Position numbers and translations under genes: made by a program
Shown here: one piece after another, positions 34,852 through 46,376 of the stretch
How the letters are laid out: each line of letters starts with the position of its first letter
Numbering within the stretch: position 1 is the stretch's first letter
Notes under the pieces: model-generated
The model's input: only the letters and a program-made list of their open reading frames with translations
Told to the model about the DNA's origin: nothing
The model's database searches: none
NCBI RefSeq assembly: GCF_041956535.1
Contig: NW_027192193.1
Coordinates: 276,437 to 340,436 of the forward strand
DNA length: 64,000 bases
Reading direction: 5' to 3'
Source of the DNA: Calcarisporiella thermophila CBS 279.70
Taxonomy: Eukaryota; Calcarisporiellomycota

Positions 34852-35190
34852 TCACAGAATGGCCATGTTGACCGGATCGATTGTCCCATCAAATAACACT
34901 TGTGAATGAGGCGATCTCCATCCTATATCTTCTCCAGATAATAGGAAATTTGTTTCACATTCAGCAGGTAGAACCGATTTTAGCGGTTTCGGCTCTTCGA
35001 TCTTATAACCTTCGTCTGTAATCAATAGATACTTGTAAAGGGGAAGTGAAAATACATCAATCACTTTCCAGTTAGATGACGCAGCTGGGAATCCTTCAAG
35101 TATGCGCCGCTTGGAATAGAATGCCAATATCCTCCTTTGTGCTGGAGTTTGCCACAGGTGAATGCGATTGCTAAGATGGAAATACCGCAT
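34852..35190 (-). CDS. orphan open reading frame, possible gene fragment
   Basis: An uninterrupted frame of 112 codons in otherwise AT-rich DNA. Composition is protein-like (for example SSNWKVIDVFSLPLYKYLLI). No signal peptide, membrane segment or known domain is seen. It lies just upstream of the truncated NRPS, on the opposite strand. It may be a fragment left by rearrangement or a lineage-specific gene; I cannot tell which. Confidence 0.35.
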   Translation of the reverse strand: MRYFHLSNRIHLWQTPAQRRILAFYSKRRILEGFPAASSNWKVIDVFSLPLYKYLLITDEGYKIEEPKPLKSVLPAECETNFLLSGEDIGWRSPHSQVLFDGTIDPVNMAIL

Positions 35191-35242
35191 TCATCCAGGG
35201 GCCTGAGAAAATATGATAAGCTCTAATGGACGGGTGTCTTCT

Positions 35243-35259
35243 ACGGGAATCAAACCCGC
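35243..35259 (-). other. isolated tRNA T-arm-like sequence (box B)
   Basis: The minus strand reads GCGGG-TTTGATT-CCCGT, a 5-bp stem with a T-loop-like box B. A CCTAG/CTAGG stem lies just 5' of it, but the loop is 10 bases, no D arm exists and the flanking acceptor bases have no 5' partner. It looks like a tRNA 3'-half fragment or tRNA-derived element. Confidence 0.35.
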
Positions 35260-35660
35260 AACCTAGATACTCAGCTCTAGGGCTATTGTTATTTAATTTC
35301 TTTACCTTGTTAGGAGAATCTTTATTAAAAAGTATCCTTTTTCGTTCTTAATAAAGGAGATTGGATTATTGATATTTTTGAAAGTTGGAGTTCAAATACT
35401 AATTTCAGAGGAATAATGTGGAGGCTCCAATTAGATTTCAATTTAATATCAACTAACACTTAATATTAATACTACGATACATACGGGCTATTGATGCAAA
35501 TGAATTTTAGCGATGCGAAATGCAAAATTCTCATCAATTGACGGGGAGTTTCTTCATCTGCGGCGCTGGAAACCAGCGGATGGATCCAAGATGAAGAAAG
35601 CGGCGTAGAGCGAGGTGCCTTGCGGAGCCCCCTTACCTCACCGAATTTTGACCAGGCAAG

Positions 35661-38600
35661 GTGCTGCCTAAGCGCTGCATGATTATGGCTTTGGAGAGTT
35701 TCCCAATGACTTCAAATGGAAAAATCGATAAAGCCAAATTGAAGGAGACTTTACACCAAACTCCAAAGAGCCGCCAGCTACCTATTAATGACAAACAAAA
35801 ACTAGTCATCAGCCTTATGTCATCCATTCTTAACATCGACGCTGAAATGATTGATCTTAACTCCTCGTTCTTTGCACTTGGAGGCGATTCCATCTCTGCC
35901 ATTGCATTGGTGTCTGCTTTCCGACGAAATGGTCTCTATCTAACCGTACCACAGCTGTTCAAGGCAACCACTCCTGCAAGATTGGCTTCTATTGCTCAAG
36001 AGAAATCCGAAAAGCCTGCCTACTCCTCCGAAGCCGTAGTTGGCAACATCACACTCGCTCCAATTCAGCACATGTTCTTTGAAAGAACTGGATTGGATCA
36101 CTACAATCAATCCTATCTCGGATTTATATTCGGCTTCAGCCAACACATCGAATTTGACCTCTACAAGAAAACAATTGTCAGCATTATCAAACACCATGAC
36201 ATGCTCAGAGCAAGCTACTCCAAAGGCAAAGACGGCACGTGGAGACAAACCGTTCTCGAGACGGACGCATTTGCAATCAATGCACACCACATCAGCTGTA
36301 GTAGCGAAGACGAACTCAAGGAACAAGTCAAGCAGCTAGCTTCAACCTTCGATATTGAGAGAGGCTTGGTCCACTGTGCAGTTCTTTTCGAGGTATGTAA
36401 ACCCTTGTGTATTGTATGAGGAAAAATGCCAATCTTCTTCATATATTGCTATTGCAATTATCAAGATTGGTTATAAGCAGAGAGTATGCTTCATTGCTCA
36501 TCCGCTTGTTGTTGATCGCCATTCGTTAAATATCATTTTGGAAGATCTCGAAGAGTCGTTGCAAGGAGGAGAGGCATACAAGACCAAGATGACAGCTTTC
36601 CGCGAATGGGTATCATGGCAAGAGAACCAGGCAACTTTGTTCGATCCCAAGGAATGGGAGCGGCATCTCAGTAGCATTGGCACGGCATTCATACCAAAGG
36701 GGAACGACCAAAGGTAACATTATTTTTTGCATAAAGGTGAAGTCTACAGCTCATATGATTTTTGGATTATATTCTAGCAAACATCAAGTGTCCTCGCACA
36801 AAATCAATGCGTCAGCATCCAACCTTCTTGGAAAAGCCATTGAAGTATACCGAACCAGCGCACATGAACTAATTCTGTGCGCTCTTCTACTGAGTTACTC
36901 GGAAGTAACAGGACAGACCATGCTTCCATTGAATATTGAAGGCAATGGGCGTAAACTCAGCGGCAGTTACCATGACTTCTCAAGGACAGTTGGTCAATTC
37001 ACCACAATATTCCCCACTACTTTGTCCACTGCAAGCACTCATCCACAGGAGACCATAATCAAGAATGTCAAGTCTCTTCTGCGTACAATCCCGAATGGGG
37101 GCGTGTCTTATGGAGCACTGAAATACCCTGCATCTTCAACCGAATCAACCAAAGCCATTAAAGAGCACTCTGCAAGTCCAATATATTTCAAGGCGTATGA
37201 AAATATTCTTACATTGAATAATGCATCCGCCTCCTTCATTTCCAATGAACAAAGCAATTCCCCCGATGGAGAGACGAGCTCTCATCTGAACATTGAATAT
37301 GCCTTCGATACCAATGGGTGTCTTGATCTGATCTTCAGCTTTAACCATGCTTCATTCGATGCAAATATCCTGGATCAGTGGGGAAGCAAGTGGGTGAGAG
37401 CAATGGAGGGGTTCATCGAGCACTGCTGCGATCCCAACACTTCCGGTGACATCGCAACTTGCGATTTCAGCCTATTGACGGATCCCTCTCTTGCCAGAGA
37501 GTTTGAGATGGTGCATCTGCCGTCTTTACAACTCAAGCCAAGAGATGTGGAAGATATCTATCCTGCAACTCCTCTGCAAACTAGCTTCATCTCGGCATTG
37601 GCTAGGAATCCTCGGTCATATATGGTTCCATCTATATATGATATCGTAGGCGAATTCGATGCACTACGTGTGAAAAAAGCATGGGCCAAAGTTGCTGCTG
37701 CAAACTCTATTCTTCGTACGGTATTTGTATCCACCACGGAAGGCGTCTTTCAAATTGTTCTCAGATCTGCTCCCGACGTGCCGGTAGAAACTGTTGAGTG
37801 GAACGTGGATGAATTTGACAAGCTTCAAAATGATTTTGTCCTTGCAGATAGTCGTCGCGGTTTCAGTTTGAACGATATTAAATTTACCAGATTCACAGTT
37901 GCTCGTTTCAAAGGCAGAGATCATTATCGACTCTTCATGACAATGCACCACTCAATTATAGACGGGTCATCAGTACCACTACTTCTAAACGATGTGTTGA
38001 GTGCGTATTCAGGCGGAGAGATTGTGTATCGGCCTTCTTTCAAGACCCATGTTGAGTCTATTTTATCAATCAATGAAGATGAAGTCAAATCCTATTGGAA
38101 GTCAGTATTGGATGGAGCGACCGTTCCGGACAATTTAAATAGCCTAAATGAGGATGCTGATCTCGAAAATGCTGACACTGATTATAAGATATACAAGCTA
38201 AAGGTACAAGTTGATCAATTTTTGCACCACTGCAAAACCTTTGGTATTACCGTTTCCAACTATCTACGTGCTGTATGGGCAATTGTTCTGCGTCACTTTA
38301 CGCGATGTGATGACGTTATCTTCGGGTGCATTATTAATGGTCGCGACGGAGATATTAACGATTCTACAAGGTTTGAATGAACTCTCTCTGACAATATAAT
38401 TCCAAAATAACATAAAAATTGTGACTTGTTTCTAATCTGTTTCCTAACAACGATAGGATCATTGGAGCCCTAATCAATACCATACCCATCAGAACTGTGC
38501 TGAACGATAAAATGACAATAATCGATTTAGCGCAGGCAATGCAGGATTACCAAATCTCCTCAGCCCCTTACAGTCAAGTTTCGCTTTCAGATATCAAACA

Positions 38601-41600
38601 CTGGACAGGCTTACCCTGGACTCAAGAGATGTTCCCCACCATCTTCTCTTATCAATACTTCAAGAAAGCTGAAGAGGAAAGTGATATAAGCAAATTTGGA
38701 TTCAAAATATCCGAAACGGAAGACGCTGTGGCTCTTATGGATCATTATACGACTTCAGAGTATCCCCTGGCATTATCGATAAATGCACTAGATCCTCCTA
38801 GTGGTTATATTACCGCCAGCGCCCTGTTTAACACCGACAAGATTGGACCAAAAATGGTGGATAGAATGGTATACAAATTCCATGAGATACTTCAGCTGAC
38901 TTTAAGCAGTTCCTTGCAAGAAATGTCAACTTTATTAAAACTTAACGAGCTAACCTCTATGGATGAGTCAACCCTTTCTAAGATTAGCTTTGGAAAGGAT
39001 GCTCCGCTTGTATATCGATGCCTTCATCACGGATTCGAATCATATGCAAAAAGGCAGCCTGATGTCATTGCTGTTGAAGACTCAAATGGAGAAATAATCA
39101 CCTATAGCGAATTGAACTCTTGTGCCAATGCCCTTGCTCATGCCTTGCGCAAACATGGAGTAGCTCCCGGGAAAACTGTTGGTCTAGTCATCAGGCGATC
39201 GAAAGAGATGCTTGTTGGCATTCTTGGCATCCTCAAGGCTGGAGGTGCTTATGTCCCAATTGATGCATCATTCCCAAGGGATTGAATAGATTTTATCTTG
39301 AACGATGCTTCATGCAAAGTAGTTGTGACAATGAAAGCAAATAGTAGTTCACTTCCCATCAACGTAGATCGTAGGATATTACTGATAGACGACTACATCA
39401 AGTCCAAATTAGAAGATATCATAAAACCCGAGGATCTCTCGTCAAGCGATGACCCAGCCTATGTGGTATATACATCAGGAACAACGGGTAAACCCAAGGG
39501 AGTACCAATTCATCATGGGGGTGCTGTGAACTGTATTCAGGATCTTATTGGTAGACTTAATTCCGAACCAGGAACTCTTCAAGCGCAATTTATGGCTGTT
39601 GGATTTGATGGCGCAATTTCAGAAATATTCTCGTGTTTTACGAGCGGTGGTACTCTTTTACTTCGCTCGGATGATGATTTACTGGGATCTCTGAACAAAG
39701 TACAATCTTTAATCATTACACCAACTGGACTACAACATATAGAACCAAAGGATGTTCCGAATCTTCAAGTAGTGACATTGGTTGGTGAACCAGTGTCGCG
39801 AGCGCTAGCTGAAAAATGGCTACCTCATGTTAGGCTCTTTAATGGCTATGGTCCTACAGAAACAAAATTAGGCGCCAGTATACAAGAGCTCGAGAGTGGG
39901 AAGAAAATTGGGGTTGGTCGCCCCTTCAATAATATGTCATATTATGTACTAGATCACAATTTGAAGAAAGTTCCAATGGGTATTGTAGGTGAACTGTATA
40001 TTGCTGGCGTTGGTGTTTCAAAGGGATATATTAATAGACCCAATCTCACTGAGGAGCGGTTTATTGAGAACCCTTTCATGCCAGGTAAAACAATGTACAA
40101 AACAGGGGACATGGTTCGGTGGAACCGAGATGGAAACTTGGAGATAATCGGAAGGACTGACGATCAAGTCAAATTAAATGGTTATCGCATAGAGCTCGAC
40201 GAAGTTGCTTCTGTCATCAATGCACACCCTGGAGTCGAATTGGGGATTGCACTAGTCAAAAACAACACGTTGATCGGATTTGTTTCGCCCGCCACCGTGG
40301 ATACGGAAATGCTCAGAGACTCGCTATTTAATGTTCTCCCGGAGTACATGGTTCCTGCCAACATATTCGCCTTGGAGGGTATTCCGATGACCATCAATGG
40401 CAAGATTGATAAAACCAAATTGGAGGAGCTAGTTCATCGGGCTCAGAATCTTGACCTTCCTCTTACTGACATACAAACATTTGTTATAAATTGCTTTGCG
40501 TCAATTCTCAACATCGATGCCAACTCTATTAGTCTTCATACATCGTTCTTTGCTCTCGGGGGTGACTCGATTTCAGCCGTTGCACTAGTGTCTGCTCTCA
40601 GTAAACATGGATTTGATCTTACTCTGCCTCAAGTATTCCGAGCACTTACACCTGCAAGGCTAGCAGCTATTATGCAAATGAGGCAGACTAATCCAATCCA
40701 AGTCTCGAAAAATGTGGTTCAATCAGATACTGATTTTAAACGCTTAATTATTAATCTTATGGCGGCAGTTCTCAAGGTGGACACTAACCAAATTGACTAT
40801 GATACCTCTTTCTTCGCTCTTGGTGGCGATTCAGTTTCCGCTCGCTCCCTAATATCTGCATTCCGTAAACACGGTCTTCCTATTACCCTTAAACAGCTAT
40901 TTAAATCACCTACTCCAGCGAGTTTAATAGCCGAACTATCTTCTTCTTCGGAAACCATCACCAATCCTTTAGCTAATCATATGAGTATCTCCGACAACCA
41001 ATACGCTCCTTTGAAACCCATTCGAATACTTTGTCTGCATGGCTCAGTTATGAATGGAGATATCATGCGATTAAAAATGGCCACATTAGAAAATGTTCTC
41101 AATTCGTCCGTAACTTTTCATTACATAGACGCATGCTTTAATTCGACCTCTCCTTGTAAGTGTCAAGGTTTTCTGTTTGAACAACTATTATTTTCTAATT
41201 ATAACTGTTTTTTTGTCTTTAGTGACCCAGGAAGTGCGTAAATTTTATGACGGGTCTCTTTTGACTTGGCTCTCAACAAACCCCCCACAGGGCACACACT
41301 TGAGACGAGCCATTCATCACGTTCTCTCTTATTTTACTATTAACGGAAGAGTTGACGGCCTCCTTGGGTTTAGCGAAGGGTCGTGTATAGTCGAATTACT
41401 TGATCGTATGGCTGAGAGTGGAGAAATTCAAAGGCAATGGGATCTAAGCATTCATATATCTGGTGCTTTACTAAATTTAATTCCTGAAAACGACTTTCTG
41501 CCTGCCAGATTGGCAAATGCAAAGACTTGCCCTCGTATATCGATACCTTCGGTTCATTGCCTGAGCCCTAAAGATGGCAACTACCAATGCAATTTGGATA

Positions 41601-41737
41601 TCCGAGAACGTTACGATCCTGAATTGAGCCATTCTCTCGAACACGATCTTGGCCACACCATCCCTCAAAGCTTCAAGACGGCCCATCGTATAGGATCGCT
41701 GATACTGGAGGCAGCAAAGAAATGCCAAAAATTTTGA
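35661..41737 (+). pseudogene. 5'-truncated NRPS with C-terminal FSH serine hydrolase, in-frame stop
   Basis: Exons 35661-36392, 36466-36713, 36778-38370, 38457-41155 and 41223-41737 stay in phase. Domain order: end of an adenylation domain (PMTSNGKIDKAKL, A10); carrier T1 (LGGDSIS near 35880); epimerase-type domain 36040-37480 (QHMFFERTGLDHYNQS, RTVGQFTTIFP) with a damaged H-H-x3-D-G motif (HPLVVDR); condensation domain 37500-38950 with intact HHSIIDG; adenylation domain 39030-40440 (YTSGTTGKPKG, NGYGPTET, YKTGDMVRW, PMTINGKIDK); carriers T2 (~40550) and T3 (~40820); then an FSH1-type alpha/beta hydrolase (ILCLHG, GFSEGS, H near 41655). TGA at 39283-39285 interrupts the adenylation domain at a codon where CGA is expected. 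Nothing upstream encodes the missing adenylation part. A shortened protein could start at ATG 35679. Product unknown; most likely a pseudogene. Confidence 0.85.
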
Positions 41738-43856
41738 CTTAAGTGAGCATATGCTAACATTTGAGTTTTACCACCATTATCTCTTAACTAATTATCGTAA
41801 CCCAGCTATACTGAATTTTTATGTTTTTTTTTTTATTGCGATAATTCCTTTGCTACTTATGATATATCCTATCTCTTCTATTCTTATATATAAAGCTGGT
41901 TTTTTGAATAGCAATTATTTACAAAAATAAATATATATATTGTAAAATTCTTTGGGCAATTGGCAAATATTATAAAATCATTCTTTAGAATTTATTAGAT
42001 TCCAATAAATAACTTTTGTATATATGCAATGATTCCTTGCTTAAACCTAGGTAAGTAAAGACTGATCAAATTAGACTTGGCAGAGTCAGTCATTCACGCT
42101 TTATGCCGAATAATTCGATTTATTGAGAAAGCGTCACAATACACATACGATATTGCCTGATTTTAGCTAATAGAGCAATTTCATACAAAGATGAGTGAGG
42201 AGTAAAAAACAAGGTAAACGAAATTAAGAATAAAGTTTCAATATAGCACAAAATCTCGATTCAAACATAGAATAGATATTACGCCGGAAAATTGTGCCAG
42301 AAAACAACAAAATAGCTAAGCAATTCCAAGTTAATAAAAATGAAACCCAAGACTCATATCAAGAGAAAAGTGCAAGTGAGAGGTTGCCGCGGCCTATTTC
42401 CTACAAAAATTCACCAGGTGAAATCGAATAGATAACATATAGATGTAGAAAGGATGGAGAATATTTGTGTTTCTAATTTTTTTTCAAAGTATTAAACCTC
42501 TCTCCATATAAAAAATTGTGAGAAAATAAATGAAAAATCAATAATCTTTGAGGATAAAATTCGAGGAATTGCAAACGCTTTCTATCTATTTTACATGCTT
42601 CTAGTTAATATCTATTTTATTTAACCTTGCAATCTTTTATAGAGTCTGCCAAACTGTTATAAAATTAAATGTAACAAACGCTTTTATTCCCCTGATGCTT
42701 CATTGCAATCAAAATTTCGCTTCACGTAATTTTAATTATATATAACGGCAGTAAATATCCAAGTTAAATAGGCAATGAATGAAAAATTAACTCATTCCAA
42801 ACCTGAGCAGATAAAAATATTGGATATAGAAATTGGAGAATCAGAGTTCCGGAAGATTCTGCGATTTTAATATACCTTTTTAAATTCGATAATTAGAGTA
42901 ATACTTTTCGAATACTTTTGTATTGCCTTAAACTTCTCATCACCAAAAGTTTAATATCGAATTTATACCAGCTTATATACCAATTATATCGTGATTTCAT
43001 CTTCATTATTGCAACTCTTTCGACTCCCACTCCTCGTTTCATTTCTCAGTTTGGGACTAGTTTCTTGCCAAATGCTACACGAAAAAATGGTGAGGCAAAT
43101 TTAAAAGATGCTTCACCTTCGCTTGCTTACAAAGAGCAATTGAATGGCATTTCTCTTTTTTTTTTTTCATTCCAGAGATGGGATGAATAGTATACTCATT
43201 TACCAAAACACATAGATAATTCTAATCAATTATCATACCCTAAGGCAACTTGCCGTCCTACAGAGAGGTGGAAGTAATGAGTAAAGAAAAGAGATGCTTT
43301 CTGTAGTTTCTGAATTTTCTCCGGGAAATTCTAAGACGCCTGGGCTTTAGGTTTGATAATAACAAATCGCGTACTGTTCGGATAGTTGAACGATGTTGGG
43401 TTTTTAATAAGATTATATTGACAAAAAGGAAAGTAAACAGGTAGAAGGGAAAAACACAAATAAGACAAACCAAAGGAATTCAAAAGAGAGAAAACACATC
43501 CTATATATATGTTAGAATAGGAGATGATGACTAATAATGATGATAAGATACTTGCTTATACATATTTGTATAAGTATGAAATAACCGTCGTAACACAACA
43601 ACTATTCAGACTTAGATCGTGCCTGGTCGTTCTCCAACAAACGAAATATGTATCGTCTACTTCACAAGGCTATGTCTAATTTAGTTTACAAATCATTACT
43701 TACTTTCTACTAATATGCGGTTATCTATTATATACAGACGGTACACGTCTGAATAGGGTGCAGTCGAATAAACAGCGTGGTTCAACTCCTATCCAAGAAA
43801 CAAAGCGAACAGTGAAGTGTAAACTAGGTGAATATTCCTTCAGAAAATTCCTATTA
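41738..43856. other. AT-rich gene desert
   Basis: About 2.1 kb with no supported gene on either strand. It contains many A and T runs and only short frames. It separates the NRPS remnant from the retrotransposon remnant and may itself be decayed mobile DNA; no terminal repeats were spotted by eye. Confidence 0.55.
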
Positions 43857-44760
43857 CTATCTTTGCTTATGCTTAATTATGGCTAACTTTAAGTGCCCAA
43901 AGCTGATTTTCTTACATTGCCGAAAGCAAGGATGTTTTGTGAGTTTGTGGACTCTTGATTTACCACGAAACTGGAAAGAAATTGTGTTTTTTCTCCAGTC
44001 AATATGGGAGCTGTGCGTCACTAGCCATGATTTTCCTAAGATGACATCGTAAATGGGAATATCTGCGATTATGAGGTCGATGAGCTGATTATAATTGTTA
44101 ATCTGAAGCTGGGACTTGATTATCATGTGACTACAGGTTTGTTGTTCTCCGTTGGCGAAATAGAGTTCAAATTCAGGAGTTTTGACAGTCCTGATTTCGA
44201 GTACCTTGCTTAAATTTTGTGCCACAAAGTTGTCAGTTGCTCCACCGTCAACAAGAGTTTTAACCGGTTTCTCGTTTAGAGTTCCGTTGTAAAACAGTAA
44301 AGTATCGTTTTGTTTAGCTATCGTCGTGTTAAGTTGCATTATACTAGTTTTATCTTTATCTCGGTGGGCGGTTTGGTGGAGATTCAATAGAGGATATTTT
44401 TTTTCGATAGTGTGTCGATTTCCAGTAGAGTTCTCCCCCCTTCGTTGGACTCTGGCAAATCCTGAAGTAATCGCGTCTGGGTTTATATCAGCTTTCTTGG
44501 GCAGTTTTGAGCAAGTTCCATGTTCGCGGCAGTAAAAACAACGCTGCTCTTTACTGAGTTAATATTTCTCGTCTTCGCTAAGTCTCTTTTTCTTGTGCAT
44601 CATGTCAAGCTCCATTGGTTTTTGTCCACTCTGGCTATATCGTGTTGTTGTCCAAGCTGGTGTCTTTGGCTTATCGTTACTGTTCCTGAAATGAACCACG
44701 TCAAATCGTTCAGACATTTTAATGGCACCAGAAAATTTATTAGTAAGAGGAAAATCTCGA
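43857..44760 (-). mobile_element. decayed Ty3/gypsy-type gag-pol fragment
   Basis: Reading the minus strand from ~44720 gives a gag end with PMELDMM (commonly PMELDAI), then a zinc-knuckle region CFYCREHGTC. The usual spacing is C-x2-C-x4-H-x4-C; here it is shortened. A TAA stop lies just before the knuckle. After it an open frame runs to 43857 and contains a retropepsin with VDGGATDNFV (the common form is D-S-G-A) and DVILGKSWL. No reverse transcriptase, RNase H or integrase follows in the window, and no terminal repeats were seen. It is a broken, non-autonomous remnant. Only position and breaks are described. Confidence 0.85.
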
Positions 44761-44860
44761 AAATCAAAACTAGAAAGTATTTATTAAATATATTACTGGA
44801 TATTATATAATAGGGGTAAGAATACGGTTGAATTAAAGGAGGAGAGGATAGTCTCAATAT

Positions 44861-46376
44861 TCACTCAAATAACCTAGCAAGAAAGTGAATTGCTATCGCG
44901 ATGATGATTCCAAGCACCACTAAGACTAATTCGGAAAGAGTATTGTTAGAGAGATCGAGAAATCCATAGGTCTATACTTTTGCACATACTAAAGTAAACT
45001 GTCTCTTGGCGAAAGAAATTTTGCGATTGCTGCTGAAGTTCGACCTGTGACTGCAGAGCGTCCAACTAAAAATAACAATTTAGGATCCAATGCACAACAT
45101 GTTAACCGCGAACCGATGGACTTACTAGGGCTTCGCTCCGGTTCAGAACATTGCTCTTCTCTCGAATCCGTCGCTGTGTGCTGGCTAGCCTGTCTAACAG
45201 CTGATGAGCGGTATTCATTGATTGCCTCATGGTTTCTGCGGTCTCTCTGGAGTTGCGCGCGAGGGACACGTTTTCATTGAGGGCTTTAATATGATCGTCG
45301 AGATCAACGAGTTTCTGAATATACGAATCCATGGTGCGAGCTTTCTCCTCGATCTCTTTCTACAACATACATAAGAGATACTAGGTAAATATGAAGTGAA
45401 AAAAAAAACCAATCGCAGTCTGAAAATTAACTTGTAGTGAGGCAATATGCTCTTCATGATAAGTGCAGCGCTCCAAAAGGTGGTCAATTAGATCTGAAAT
45501 ATCTCTATCATACAGGAGAGAAAAATGAAAATAAATGGATTTGCAAAGTCTTTCTACCATTAAATTACCCTTCCTCTTCGTAGTGCTGAAGCTCTTCTGT
45601 GGTCGGACGCGCGGGGGACCGGGATCTTGACCGGTTTGGCCAGCGAAGAGGCGTTTCGACTAGAGCATTTTTCTTTGTAGCCATTTCGCCAAAAAAGCGA
45701 ATCAAATTAACAAATTCTCGCTTTTCTTCTCTGGATCTCGGCTGCAATAATAAGACATCGCCTTGTCGATCCGTTAATTGAACCAATTCGCCATCTAATC
45801 ACAAAGAGCAAATTATACTACAATTAATCTAACGAATTAATTGTAATGACACAAACCTTCATCGGTGATTTGCTCAATAGATACATGGTCAACTGTCTCA
45901 AACACTTGGCTCTCTTCATCCATGTCATTAACAATCAGCTCGACTTCATCATATCTTACCCTTCGCCCGCGTCTATTATCTAATTCTGTTTCTTGGGTCA
46001 TATTGCCACGGAAATATGCAAGACAAGCCGATTCTTTATGGGGTGGTATAGGGGTGATATTAATAAGGTGATTGTCGACCCGTATTAACAAAAATCGACG
46101 AAAAAGGTTTTGTGGAGGAACCACTTGGATGAAGATGAATGCGGGTAAAGCATTTCTGAACTTTGGGATGGGTGGAAGGGGCGCGTGGATGCGTGCGGGA
46201 GAAAGAGGAGCTGGTGGAGAGGAAGAGGGGGAGGGAGGATGACGCGTAGGGCTTGGTGGGGTTATAATTGGGGGATTCCCAATATAGGTGCTAAATGAAT
46301 GTGCAAATCGTGGAGCATTAGTGGTTGTAGGCGAAGTTGCACTTTTTTCATTACTAGGCGGCGATGCCGTTGACAT
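44861..46376 (-). CDS. tail-anchored coiled-coil protein, function unknown
   Basis: Six minus-strand exons (46376-45857, 45794-45569, 45504-45432, 45359-45126, 45065-44990, 44925-44861) join in phase to give 397 residues. Residues 1 to ~75 are Pro/Ser-rich. Residues ~75-235 look globular and beta-rich (FRNALPAFIFIQVVPPQN, LIRVDNHLINITPI, VSIEQITDEDGELVQLTDRQ, DVLLLQPRSREEKREFVNLI), in a pattern that could be a PH-like fold. An Arg/Ser patch (NRSRSRSPARP) follows, then ~130 residues of coiled coil. The last exon encodes one hydrophobic helix (LVVLGIIIAIAIHFLARLF) and a stop, so the protein is tail-anchored. Layout resembles organelle tethers or SNARE-associated proteins, but no family was recognised. 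Confidence 0.72.

Noticed and set aside
35661-41737. Reading the NRPS as two separate intact genes split at 39285
   Set aside because: The stop cuts through the adenylation core between conserved motifs, and neither half has its own start signals; one broken gene is simpler.
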